Made by a program: the position numbers and the translations under genes
Notes under the pieces: model-generated
The model's database searches: none
Told to the model about the DNA's origin: nothing
What the model saw: the letters and a program-made list of their open reading frames with translations, nothing else
Shown here: piece by piece, positions 11,224 to 22,704 of the stretch
Position numbering within the stretch: position 1 is the first letter of the stretch
How the letters are laid out: each line of letters starts with the position of its first letter
Source: Takakia lepidozioides
Taxonomy: Eukaryota; Streptophyta; Takakiopsida; Takakiales; Takakiaceae
Direction: 5' to 3'
Length of the DNA stretch: 64,000 bases
Assembly (NCBI GenBank): GCA_030704615.1
Contig: CM060734.1
Span: 38,332,042 to 38,396,041 of the forward strand

Positions 11224-12515
11224 GATTCTTCTAGAGTTACATGCAGAAAACACTGAAACGCAGCATTAAAGCACAACCAGGAGGGAGGCGTCATACCAGC
11301 TGACCAGGACAACCCCTTTCACAAGGTAGAGGATGTTCACACACTTCCATGTGCGCAGAACTTCAAACCCAGAGGACTTCCGGTATGATGCCAATGCCCA
11401 ACGACTATCCTTGTCACATGACTGAAAGAGCAGAAGTGTCCCTGCATTTGAAAGGAAATTATTGCAGAACCTAAACACCCAACTCCAATAGTTGTCATCG
11501 AATTTGTTCCAGCTTGGTGTCTTGCCTTTCGGAAGAACTTCTGGCACAGCGGGTATACCTTCCGACGGTGAAGTGTTTTTCACTCTCATTCTCCTTCTCC
11601 TTCGACTTGTCTTTGTCCTTTGTCTTTGCTGGTGACTTGGCTATGCCATCAGGAGCCTTGTCTTTGGGTTTGCGCCCCCCCCTTCTCGCCCTTTTGGGTT
11701 GTTTCCTGCGCATCAGGCTCCTTGGCAGCCAATGCTGCTATGTTTCTTTGGTACTCCTCGTCGTTTAGAGATGCCATTGGCAATATTGATCTTTGTTTCT
11801 TTGCAAACATTCTTCTCTTCGTTCTCAAATTGAACATGTATGTCGCAGGTGAGCACTGGTCCCTCCTTTGTGTGCAGCGTGCAGAAAATGTTTGCTGCTG
11901 ACATGGTCATTCTTGACATCTGCTTGTCTTTGTCTTTTGAATGATATTTCTGAATGTATCCCATCCATGCCAGCAAACGGTGGTTGCCGTCCTAGACATA
12001 GAACATGTGGTTGCAGAATTGCTGGGTGTTATTTCCCATCATGAGGCCCAGCTCGAACTCCTCATTAACATCTTTCCAGCACTCATCCCAGGTATAGGTG
12101 ATCTCAGGAGACACTAATGTGCTTTTTCCATTTGTATCCGTCAGTGACACATAAAAAACTTGTGCACCAAGTCTGTATCCATGCACGAAATCAATTTCCA
12201 ATTTTGTAATGTCATGGGAAAGTGGAGGACGCACAACAGGCATAGATATCATCCGGCATAGAGGGATGTCAAGACGTCCTCCAGAGACGAGCATATCCCT
12301 AATAACCTCCTGGGAGTTTACCTTCTGGAATGACATGAGTTCTTTCACCTTGTCAAGGTAGTGCACTTCAGGTTCATCTGTTTCATCGCTATTCTCCGAA
12401 CTCTTCGCAGAGTCGTCCCCATCTCCAGAACCTTTTGCCTCTGTTCCTGTCAGCTTGGTCTTCACAGTTTTCTGCACGATGCCATGCCAATCAGACACTC
12501 AAATATGTGCAAATA

Positions 12516-13821
12516 GTGATGGTCGACACCGACAATCACAGTACACAGGCAAAAACAATGACATCACAATGACTTCAAAGTGATTAAAAATGTTCAATGC
12601 AACTTCTTTACAACTGAAAGTGCTCCAAGTTCTCAAGGAACAGCAATTGGCGGTACCAACAATCACAAACTGTATTTGTAGCAAACAATAACAGAATATG
12701 GCAAACCAAATCACTATGTCTGCATATTGTTAGTCGGTACCGACCATCAGTTTGTCTTGTCTCAAATCACAGTGATTGGCGGTATCGACAATCACAACCA
12801 TCTACACTAGCAAAGCTGATACAGGCAAATGCAAACCAAAACACTATGACTGCATAGTGATGGTCGGTACCGACCGTCACTCTCTTTCTACGCACGCAGG
12901 TACAGGAAGGTCTCATGGAGTAGCGAATGGCATTAACAACAATCAAAAAACACTACACTAGAAAGACTGACAAGATGGGTTTGGTGCAAAATCAGTATTT
13001 CTCATACTGATTGGCGCCACCGACACTCACTTTAGTTTGTATCAGAAAGTGAGTGGAATGCAGATTGTCTGAAATGCAAGAAATCTAAGTTTTGAAAGGA
13101 AAGCGATTGGCGTTACCGACAATCACTTATATCTGCTGTAGAAAACAAGAAACAGAGTGCTGGAAAGAAAATCAGTATGACTCTATGGTGATGGTCGTTA
13201 CAAACAATCACTATTTATTGTCTCTTCGGAATGTACATTGCAACTGTTTTTAGACATGAAGCTACAGTATGGTCTCAAGAAAAGTGATTGGCGGTACTGC
13301 CATTCCTCTTCCCTAGTCTGGAAAACCTGAAATAGAAAAAATGCAAAGCAAACGAATATGATTGAACATTGATGATCGGTACCAACCATCACTCTCTTTC
13401 TACTCATGCAGGTACAGGAAGGTCTGAAGGAGCAGCAAATGGCGTTAACGACAATCACAATACACTACACTACAAAAACTGATAAGGTTGGGTTTTGTGC
13501 AAATCAATACTGGATCATAGTGATTGTCGGCACCGACACTCACTTTCTTTTGTATCAGAAAATGAGTGGAATGCAGATTGTCTGAAATGCAAGAAATCTA
13601 AGTTTTGAAAGAAAAGCGATTGGCGTTACCGACAATCACTTCTACCTGCTGCAGAAAACAAGAAACAGAGTGTTGGAAAGGAAATCAGTATGACTCTATG
13701 GTCTCAAGAACAGTGATTGGCGGTACCGCCATTCACAAACAACTAGTATGGAAAACCTGAAATAGAGGAATGTGAAGCAAATCAATATGACTTCATAGTG
13801 ATGGTTGGTACTGACCATCAC
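12516..13821. repeat. Array of 16 imperfect 24-bp palindromes in intron 1 of copy 2
   Basis: Dyads with arms close to GTGATNGNCGG and CCGNCNATCAC recur at 12516, 12643, 12725, 12772, 12857, 12924, 13007, 13103, 13188, 13284, 13369, 13435, 13520, 13616, 13712 and 13798. The spacing is mostly 65-100 bases. A higher-order repeat of about 516 bases is also visible: 13036-13130 matches 13552-13645, and 12876-12960 matches 13386-13475. The array occupies almost the whole intron between the acidic exon 1 and the ParB-like exon 2. Confidence 0.85.
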
Positions 13822-14464
13822 TTTCTAGGAGATTTCATTCACCTTCTTCGTATATTTGTAAACAGGAAAAAGAAGGGTGGAGAAAACTTACTGTCGTCTT
13901 CTTCAATTTTGAGTTTGGATCCCCTTCAGCAGCTTTCCTCTTCCCTTTCAAGTCTGTGGGCATTCATGTCTGGTCTAGGGTTTGTAGAGCGTCTCCCGGT
14001 TCTGCGTTCCCAGGACTTCCACCTCCTTCAGTTTCCTTGCAAATCATCTCTGCTTCCACAGTCTGGTTTCCAACGCTCACTGTTTCCTCTGGTTGTATGA
14101 CAACTGCAACCTCACAAACATTCTCAGTCTGCTCTTGTGTTGCAGTCTCCGCGTTCACCTGCTGTCGTGGCCCTATATTCTCCATCAAACGACGCCTCGT
14201 CATTTGTTCTCTTGCTCTAAGTCTCTCTCTGAGGGAAGTAAAATAAAGTGACTTCCTTCTCTTTCGTATCGTAGAAGGAACCCTCTCCAGCTTGACTACC
14301 TCTCTCCCTCTAAGTGCGGAAACAAGAAAAACAAAGTGACTCTCGATTTCTTGCGGAGTTGCGTGCGTTAGGGATTGTCTCTGGAAGCATCGGATTCCCT
14401 CTCGCGGGACCGTTATGCAAATGTCATTCCCTCGTTAGTGCACCTGCCAGCCATTACTGGACAG

Positions 14465-14830
14465 CGGGGAATGCTAGAGTGTGAGCCTAGCCACGCGAGC
14501 CCAGGAGTCTGTGAGCCCAAGAGCTGACGTGAGCCCAGTCCACGTGGCATGAGAATGAGGGAAGATGCAGGGTGTATTTTCGCGGATGAGCACCCATTAC
14601 CGCGGAAACACGGCAAACACGGCAAACCCTAACCCTAACCCTTAGCGAACTGCCATGTTTGTGAAGGAAAACAGGTTGGGAATTAAGCTGACGTCATTAC
14701 CGCGGAAACACGGCAAATACGACAAACCGGGGAAACACTGCAAATCGTAACCCCAAACCCTAACCCTTAGCGAACTGCCATGTTCGTGGAGGGAAACAGG
14801 GCTAGGAATTAAGCGAGCGTTAGGCACATG
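14465..14830. repeat. Dispersed repeat with telomere-like motifs
   Basis: A GTGAGCC(T/C)AG-rich head is followed by two tandem units about 96 bases apart (near 14598 and 14695). Each has CATTACCGCGGAAACACGG, CAAA strings, CCCTAACCC(TAA) and TTAGCGAACTGCCATGTT. The CCCTAA runs are two or three units long. Related sequence occurs at 5384-5430, 21487-21720 and 52727-52895. Confidence 0.65.
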
Positions 14831-14898
14831 AGAATTAGAAAAATAATAATTATTTTATTTTTTATTTTATTTTTCACCCCTCCCCCGGGCATTTGGGT

Positions 14899-15140
14899 AG
14901 ATGTCGTCGACGATCATCATGAATTCATGATCATGAAGAAATTGAGTGCGTTGATGCACTCAGTTATGCGTGGGGGGGGGGGGGGGGGAGAGGGGGGAAG
15001 GAAAAAAAAAAAAAAAAAAAAAAAAACACTTGTTTTTTTTTTTTGCGCCCCCCCCCCCCCCCCCTTCTCCCCTCCGTAGAACTGAGTGCGTCAACGCACT
15101 CAATTTCTTCATGATCATGATTTCAGGATGATCAACCCAG
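14899..15140. repeat. Long palindrome with poly-G/A/T/C core
   Basis: The left arm (about 14915-14971) contains TCATGATCATGAAGAAATTG and GAGTGCGTTGATGCACTCAG. The right arm (about 15080-15125) is its reverse complement. Between the arms lie a G run, an A run, a T run and a C run, so the core is itself inverted. The element abuts MULE copy A and has replaced that copy's C-terminal SWIM part. Homopolymer lengths are uncertain. Confidence 0.7.
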
Positions 15141-17605
15141 GATCGGGCACTTCCGTCGTGCTGGAAACACGAGCTTGGAGCATTCTAGCGGACTCCACCT
15201 TGCCGAAGTGTTCTGCAGTTCGAGGGAAACGCCGAACAAGCTTTCCATTTCGTTTTGTTGGCCACAAATGAGCATCTAGCGGAGGGACCCTTGTACTCCC
15301 AGAACTGGAAGCAGATGCACGCACACGGGGTTGTCTTGCAAAGGAAAACCCTACCTCTTCCAGCATTGTAATCTCTTGATTTGTGAGATTTGTTCCCAAC
15401 TTCACGGGCCAAACAGCTCGTGGACTTGGCTTCATCACCACGGAAGGTCGCACAGTTCCATGCACACATCTCCCACAATCGTCCGCACAGAACCAGAACT
15501 TGTGGTTCTTGGCTTCTGGCTGCCTATACAGGCGCATCAAACTAGTGAAAGTTGGAGCTGGAGTGCGGGCACCACTCTGGATATGGAAGAAGTGCATTTC
15601 TCAGAAAAGATAGCACGGGCATTAGACATGTGTTCCAAGGGAACGCCTCTTGTGTCTAGAGTTCCACATCTGGAAGGGGATGCCTCATGTCCCTCTGCAT
15701 GAGAGATATATCTCCGGACCATCCCTTCTTGAGGAACCACTGACAGGGCGACAAGCTCCAACATATAACAACCCCATTGCAATGGTGCAAAGAGATAAAT
15801 TTGCTCCATAATATTATGGAGTCCATGTGCCCCGACCACATTTGGCACATAGAGCGCACAACTGCAGGGTCTCGTGTCAAATGTACGTGGATCCCCTGAT
15901 GTGCTTGCAGCACGCAAACATCAACTCTTGTTTGTTCGGACCTTTCCCACCTACGTCTCCTCTCAAGAAGTCACGATATCTGGTTTGTTGTTGGAGTGCA
16001 CGTATGAGATCATCTGTTGTTGCCACATACAAATCCCGACCCCGTTTCTCGGACTGTTGCAACCATGCGTTGTGCACTGTCTCTGCCAAATTGCAAGATG
16101 GCATGTCTGCCATTTCCTCAATGGACATGTTCTGCAAAGTGGAAAACACACTTCATAATATCAAAGAGGTTACAACACCACCCAAGCAAATGCAAATCTG
16201 CACCACGGAACGATATGGAAAATGCATGCAATACTAGAGACGTACCGTTGTCATGGATGCTCCCCACTGTCTGTACCGGAAGTGCCAAAACGCCAACCAA
16301 TCTTCCAACGCTCTCATACTCTCAAGTGATGTTGCTCCTGAAGAGAACCACCAGGCACGAATTGTCTGGAACAATGTATTCGCCTCCGCCATTGATTTCG
16401 CATCTTTATACTCTTTGCACAACTTACGATGCTATGTCTGCATCTCAGGTTTGATATCCACTTTCGTATATTTCTCCAGAGATTGGGTCCAATGGAACAG
16501 ACATGTATGCTCTCTTCTCTCCATTGGCACCTTTGGGTCCCCCGATCCGAAGATAATCCGCACAACATTGAAATTCGCCTGTGCACTATCTGCCATAAAC
16601 CGGCAAAAATCGGAGAAGGGACGCCATGGCACCCCATAACACGAACTAGGGATTTCCACATTAGCTGCTAGGATTCCGAATCCTCCGATTACATGTCACA
16701 AACTGCAATTGTCATAACTCGCTGGTATACGGGATCGTACACATGACAAGCCATAGTCGTCCAATCTTTCACCCGTTTGACGTGATCAAACATAAGAAAA
16801 CATTTCTCCAAGTCGCCACTCTTTTGCATCCGCCTGACGAGACTCACCCCGCTGCCCTCCCCAGTTGTGGACATTTTGAAAAGATATATTTTTGTCGCTC
16901 CTTGCCCTGGAAACACACTGTCATGTATGTAGTCGTACTTGCTCATTCCTTTCAATTCCAGAATGTTGTCAATGTAGCCTCTATTTCCAGAGCGCATTCT
17001 CAATGCATTCACCTGATTGCGAATGTTGGGTGAACTCAATGTGGAGAAATGATCCATGACAATGTTCAATGCTGGTCCATCAAGTTTACTTCCCACAGAA
17101 TCCACTGCACAAAAAATATGGCTGTCCAAGAAGCTCTTGTTTGCGGCAAGAGCAATTGCAGATGTGGTTGTGGATGGGTTGCTCTCGTACTCCTGTTAAA
17201 TCAACCTCGACACTGTCTCAAGACTTTCCCTGTAATCTCCCTTTGAGACTGGATGGTTATGAAAACCGAAATGCACACAAGCTCGAGTCATAGTTTTCAA
17301 ACGGTAGTTGTACATTCTTGCACCACACACCGCCAGGCAGGATGGGACAAGCTTACAAAATTTGCAAACGAAAGTGTCCGTCTATGAAGGAGCCGCCCCC
17401 GGCTTAAATGGATTTTCAGCGATACCCCCCACTCGTTCTGGATGTGAGCCCCCGATCGAAGAAAGCGCCTGCAATTGAAATTTTCGCACCTGAGGTGCCC
17501 ATTGCAAACTGTTCTCTTGAAGATGAGTTTGTCGTGATTTTGAATGTTCGACGTTTTCGTCCTACACCATGGGTGTCCATCGTTCCTCTTGTCCATACCA
17601 TGCAT
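15115..17605 (-). pseudogene. GCM/WRKY-like finger MULE transposase, copy A
   Basis: The minus strand matches copy B (53.1-56.7 kb). The order is: a Cys/His finger near 17590-17470 (DGHPWCRTKTSNI, then C and CxxxxC residues, WRKY-GCM1 type); the segment SPNIRNQVNALRM; FDHVKRVKDWTTMACHVYDP with IAVCDM; FMADSAQANFN..VFGSGDPKVP with CLFHW; WHFRYRQWGA; CNLAETVHNAW; and GRDLYVATTDDLIRAL. WRKY-GCM1 fingers are known on MULE transposases. Coding is split by a stop after IAVCDM, several frameshifts and probable introns. The C-terminal SWIM finger is missing where the poly-G palindrome begins. Confidence 0.75.
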
Positions 17606-17857
17606 CAGGCTTGAAATACCTCCAATATGAGATGGAGGAGGGAGCTCGCACTAGAAGCATTCGTGTCTTTTTCGAATCGACTGCATGTCCGCGACCACTC
17701 CGGGAACCACTTGGTAGTACCATACAGACCACCGGATATCCAAGCTATCAATTGAATTGTGTCTGCACCTGTGTTTACAAACATTGAGAGTCTTTAGGCC
17801 TTTTGGGGCTCCGATGCTGGGCTCCGCCATACAGCCATTTGCTGATTGTGTGAATAG

Positions 17858-20688
17858 ATGTCCACTCCCTATGTGCAAAACCCAGATGAAAGAGCAAAAC
17901 TGAAAGATAAATGGGCAAAGACTGGTGTGAGGCCAATGAACACTGAACCCGCCTATTGGGATAAGCTTGTTGCCTACTGGGAGTCCCCTCGTGGACTTGC
18001 AAAGGCTGAAGGGATGAAGCAAGCGTGTGCTTGTGTCACGAACCCCTCGCGTTGGGGCCGGGCAGGAGTTGCAGGCCAAGCAGCCCGTTTGGTAATCTCC
18101 TCACCCCCTTCTCATTGCTCCTACGTTGTGGCATGTTCTGATGGAAGAGACACCCACGAGTGGGTTTTATTGCTTGTGCAGAATTAGTTGTTATGTGATA
18201 TGCAGGGCAGTGCTTTGTCCATATGCTCCTGGCATTTTGTACTGACAGTGTGTGGATGGGCAAATACAGAAAAGACGCAAAGCGCGGAGCTTGTCACTGT
18301 CCGAGCTCGGGGCGGAGCAAAAGAACTATGCGACTGGCACCCCATCAGAGTCTGTTTTGAGCCAGGTATGTTTTGAAGTCCGGTTTCCATTCATGAATCT
18401 GTTGTTGTACTAAGATTTGGTGGGTATGTGGGTCCCCACGCATGGTACACGAGGGGTGTTATGCCAAACCCAGCCATCTCCGAATGCCTGAAATCCTGCA
18501 CATTCGGCCTCTTCTTCTGGTTTTTAATAGTACGGGTGGGTGTTTGTATGCGTAGGGAGCGGGGAACTCAATGGCAGCCCGCATCGGGGCCCTGGAGAGG
18601 CTTGCGGCTCTCTCTGCGGAGCGGGAGAGGGGAATGGAAGCACAACTGAAGAAGATAGTGGACCTCATGATGAGGCAAAAAGGGGGTGTGACGGGTGGCA
18701 TTATGGAAGACCCCCCTGCTGCGACCATTGTACCTGAGAAGGAGGAAGTAATTCTAGTGGGTAGGGATGTGACAGAGGTCTAGCCTGTTGTTGATGATAT
18801 TCACAGTGGGGGGCAGGGTCCACTCGTTGAAGATGGAGAGGTCCAGCGAGTTGGTGGGGATGACATGGACGATGGGGGGGTCATTGCTCATTCTATCAAG
18901 GGAAAAGGGGAAGCTGTAGGGGGAGAGGGTGGTAGTTTGCCTGGTCCAGGCTGCAGGGGGACCGAAACTTTGCCCTCCGGGGTGACTGTTGTCTCCCAAC
19001 CCACTGAGGTGAGACCCCGTGACACCCCTTCAAAAGCTCCTTTCATAGAAAAGTCGAAACTAATTGTTCTAGACCTGAACGGGATCCTGTGCCACTCTAT
19101 TCCTAACTTTCAGCCCAACCCGAGGCGTCATTGGCCATGGGTGTTGACCACCAACAAGTATGTTTTCCCAAGGCCCCAAGTCTGCGAGTTTTTAAACCTT
19201 CTCTTCCGGTATTTCTACGTTGGGATATGGTCCTGTGCTTCCAAGGGGAATGTTGACATCTTCAAAGTGGTGATGCAGGGGGTCAAGGGTTCTCCCCTCT
19301 TTGTGTGGTCACAAGAGGAGTGTGACCCCTTGACAGAGCCACACCCCACAAAAGGGCCTGCCGTACAGAACTTACAGAAGAGATTGTCGAGGGTGTGGTC
19401 GGAATTTTCTGGATTTAACGAATCCAACACCCTCCTAGTGGATGATTCACCACACAAGGGGAGGGGGAACTCCCCTTTGAACATGGTCCATCCATTGTCG
19501 TTTGATGTCACTAGCAATGTCAGTGAGGGGCCCGATTCAGAGTACCTTTTAGAAACAGTCTGGCCCTACTGCCAAGATTTGTTTTGCTCCAAGGATGTGC
19601 GTGTCTTCACAAGCACGCGGAAGCTGACCCCGACTGGCAGCTTGAATGTGGGAGAGGATGGGGTCGTTGGGGGAAGTACTTCTACGCCCATGCAGGTGAA
19701 ACTAACCTTACTGTTTGCAACATGACATCGAACCCAAAAGATATGTTTGTTTTGTCCCCCCCGGATGCCCTCTCACGCAAGGCTGGCACTATATGTTTTG
19801 CAGGGACCACATGTACAGGGAGTGGCAGTGGGGTCGTCTATGAAGAAGGTGGGTCCTGCGCCAAGGACCACAGTGCTACGGCGACAGCATTCCGGATTCC
19901 CCCCCCCCCGGCATGAGGAGGCAGGCTCCAAGGTATGGTTGTTCCCAGCCCCTCTCCGCAAACTTACTTGGTTGGTTTCCTTTATGGATACACTTCCTGA
20001 AGCGTTGCAATGTGTATTCATTGCAGGTGAGCAAGAGGAGTGGGCTGTCCCCGGCACCATCATCGCAGCAGGACGTGGTTCCCCAGGCATGCATTCATGG
20101 CTCCTTGCTTTGCCTGGCTGGTTTTTAGTAGGGTTAATTTTGCCAGGAGGTTGTAGTGTGCACGGTCTGAGCAGGGTGTAAGTTAGCTTGCTCCATGGAG
20201 GTGTGTTTATACCATTGCAACCACCAGAGTTCATGTTATTCTTATCCGTCTGACTAAACCTCTTTTTGCTGCTGCAGTTGAAGACACGTGGGCAGCTTTC
20301 CTCAGTTGCCACCCTCAGCGACGAGCTTCGCTTCAAGGTAGGTTGGTACACCATGAATTTGCTGCTGATTCAGTATTGTGGCAACCAAGATCGTTTCCAT
20401 GCCCAGCTGCGCTTGACTTTCACCCTGTCATTGCTATGTTTGTTGCTGAGTGGACCCTGATGTTGGTGTCTGCAGATATCAGATCCTGTGTTTCTCCTGA
20501 ACCCCCATGACAAGCGGTCAAAGACAGCCGCCGCCAAGGCGGAAGTGGTGGGAATAGCCGGGGTTGACAAGTTCCACTGCAAGGACATTCCATCCGGGTG
20601 GTACAAGGTGAAAGTCCACGAGATCATGCTTCCAAGTGTTACACTGCCTTGCCCAAATGTGGACGATGCCCCCCCCAGACCACACTAG
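17858..20688 (+). CDS. En/Spm-like transposon gene with FCP1-like domain
   Basis: A chain of phase-0 exons can be followed. 17858-18091: TEPAYWDKLVAYWESPRGLA, like the plant Ptta/En-Spm transposase domain. 18270-18365: KRRKARSL...NYATGTPSES. From 18556 to about 19693: coiled coil MAARIGALERLAALSAERER, then KLIVLDLNGILCHS...VFPRPQV...GIWSCAS...LLVDDSPHK, an FCP1/NLI-interacting phosphatase-like HAD domain. Further exons begin at 19804, 20029 and 20279. The last (20476-20688) has KAEVVGIAGVDKF..VKVHEI, resembling the TNP1 domain. The HAD signature reads DLNG, not DxDG, so the second catalytic Asp is Asn. An in-frame TAG at 18781-18783 separates the coiled coil from the phosphatase-like part, so the gene is probably dead or read through. 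The middle exon ends are uncertain. Confidence 0.55.
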
Positions 20689-20699
20689 CGCACGTGAAA

Positions 20700-21480
20700 G
20701 GCACGGTGACTCTGTGGCCAGAGAAGAGTATGAGGAGGGGTGAAGGTATCAAGTGACATTTCATGTTTGTAGTCCCCGTTGGGTGTGTAATGATACTCAT
20801 AGAAGTGTGTATGATACTCACGTTACCAGTTTTGTACATTTGGGCCATGACAGTTTAAGTGATGTCCGGCAACCATGTATGTTGGCATTTAGTCTTGCTC
20901 ATATGCAGGTGTGCCGTGACGGTCTCCAATTTGAATGCAATATTCCATTTCCTGACTTGTCGTCGTGTCCGTCCACCTTCTATGTGTATGTGTGATGGTC
21001 TTTGGTCTCCCTGTTGCCTCGTCTATTTGGTTCATTAGCGTGATGTTGTGCATGCATCGTGGTCTGTGTTCTGAGTGTCACCCAGTATCATTGCTTCTCA
21101 ATTCCCCCTGCATATGGGTGAACCACTAAAACCAGTAGAATGCATCAGAACCATATTTTCAGCTTAGAATGCAAGTTAGTTGGACAACTCACACAAACCG
21201 CTACAAGTGCTCATTTGTAGTGCTTTCCTACTGTAGTGCAACCAACTAGCATAGTGGCAGCGGAGTTGGCCAAAGCAGTCCCGAGATGGCACAAGCACTC
21301 TGCGTCTTTCCACTAGCAGTCGTACCCCTCACTGCCATTGTGTGGGGACGACGCCACGCGTCGACCCACACACTCTCCACGTGGTCCCCGTGGATTCGTC
21401 TGCTGGCAGTTGTGCAGTCGACTTCAACAACACGTGGTTCATTTTGGGCGACACACGTCAAGCTTCGAAAACTACATTGC
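20700..21480. other. No gene seen; possible CACTA-type end
   Basis: AT/GT-rich sequence follows the En/Spm-like gene. A TTTCCTACTGTAGTG at about 21225-21239 could be the right terminus of that element (the reverse complement begins CACTACAGTAGG), but no matching left end was found. No convincing coding frame is present. Confidence 0.3.
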
Positions 21481-21486
21481 AGACGA

Positions 21487-21720
21487 AGTAGCTACGGCGT
21501 GAGCCTAGCCGCGTGAGCCCAGGAGCTCGGCTCGTGCTTTGGCCTCTAAGCGTGAGCCCAGGGTTTAGAGGAGGGAGAAGCAAGTCCTATAACCGAGGAC
21601 AGGGTTTAGAGGGGGTCTTATTACCGTGGAAGCGTATATTTTGGAAGAAGAGGTGAACACGACAAAACTTCCAAACATGGCAAACACGGCAATATACGAC
21701 AAACACGACATATTGAGTCC
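21487..21720. repeat. GTAGCTACGGCGTGAGCC dispersed repeat
   Basis: It starts GTAGCTACGGCGTGAGCC, the same word as at about 52727. It continues with GTGAGCCCAGG, GCAAGTCCTATAACCGAGGA, TATTACCGTGGAA and ACACGGCAA strings, as in the 14.5-kb copy. After it, to about 22030, there is a C/A-rich spacer with proline/serine-coding frames and no recognisable gene. Confidence 0.65.
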
Positions 21721-22029
21721 CATTTACAAGCACGACGATCGACCCAATTCCCCCAGCCCTACTTCGTCAACCCCAAGCACTCCCACCCCAAGCACTTCAC
21801 GCAGCTAGTCCCACCTCCACCAGCCCCAAGCGCTCCACCTTGAATACAAGCCCCAAGCTACGATCCCACCTGGCCCCACTCTCACCAAGCCCCAACCTTC
21901 TCTGGTCACTGTTTTTAAGTATACTCCTGCAACAGCCACACCCACTAGTGAGTTGCTTTTCAACCCACCAACAATAGTAGAACTCTCTAGAAAGTCAACT
22001 AGTGAACTAGGAAAGATGGCTATACCAAC

Positions 22030-22700
22030 TCTGGCCGCGCGAGTAGTGGGTTTAACGGGTTCTGGACCTAGCTGGCGGGTCCGGGTCCGGTTTTAAAATG
22101 AACCCGGGTCAGGGTCCGAGTTTTTGGTGATGGCACGGGTCCGGATCCAGATAGATAACCCGGACCCTAACCAGGGTTTTTTTTAGGGATTTTGAAAAGG
22201 GGTACGAGTGGCTATATATATTGGGTGTAGGGTAGTGGCCCACTCTAGGTAATTTTCCTCGAATTGGTAGGCTACATGTATTTCCACCCTTGCCATATTT
22301 TGCGAATCAAATGGATGTTGATGAGCAATAGAAGGTGAAGTATAGAAATAGTTGAAAGCCATAGGACGAATGGAACTTTCTATGTGAAAACCAAGGCTAA
22401 TTGGTACAAATGAGGTGTATAGTTCTCGCAAGACTGGCGACGAGCATCTCCTTGGGAAACGGAGGAGGCCCCACAATCCTAAACCTACTCCTCATTTGGC
22501 CCGTCAGATCATCCTGCATGGGGCCCGCCATGGCTACATCTATGCTGTTGCCCTCGTGGGTCCACAGACGAGGACCTTTTGAGACCCCCAATTTTTGGCG
22601 AAAACTGCCTTATTTGGACCTCTTTTTCCCTTTGTTTCATTCGCCAAGGGGATTTTCAGGCGGCCAAATGGCGGAAAATCGCCAATAAAAAAAACGCTGA
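22030..22700. other. Low-complexity GGGTCCGG segment and spacer
   Basis: GGGTCCGG and GGACCC words cluster at 22050-22175. The rest up to 22700 has open frames on both strands that overlap and resemble nothing known. I see no supported gene. Confidence 0.3.
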
Positions 22701-22704
22701 TCCT

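Larger units (their letters stand above)
10520..14203 (-). pseudogene. ParB-like/beta-class DNA methyltransferase family, copy 2
   Basis: Exon 1 (14203-13892) begins MTRRRLMENI, is acidic, ends KGKRKAAEGDPNSKLKKTT and has a perfect GTAAGT donor. Exon 2 starts at about 12471 after CGTGCAG. It carries GGRLDIPLCRMISMPVVRPP and DGNHRLLAWM, the two signature segments of ParB/sulfiredoxin-like domains. A Lys-rich linker follows (about 11710-11590), then SWNKFDDNYWSWVFRF, NAGTLLLFQS and SGFEVLRTWKCVN (11545-11340), matching motifs V-VIII of beta-class MTases. A further exon (about 11092-10811) has EKTPAFMQTLLES and VVDLSVSTG (motifs X and I), and then AGGRTLFGMEGDSNLY (the region after motif I). Defects: TGA in exon 1 (13964-13966), TAG in place of Trp before DGNHRL (11992-11994), and a frameshift near 10695. 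The helical module found in copy 3 is missing. Confidence 0.75.

Noticed and set aside
12516-13821. Palindromes as Rho-independent terminators
   Set aside because: They lack U-tracts, the genome is eukaryotic and they lie within an intron.
14620-14780. Chromosome end suggested by CCCTAA runs
   Set aside because: Only two or three units occur, inside a dispersed repeat with unrelated sequence on both sides.
14828-15079. Open frame with poly-Lys and poly-Pro
   Set aside because: Translation of A and C homopolymers in the core of the palindromic insert.
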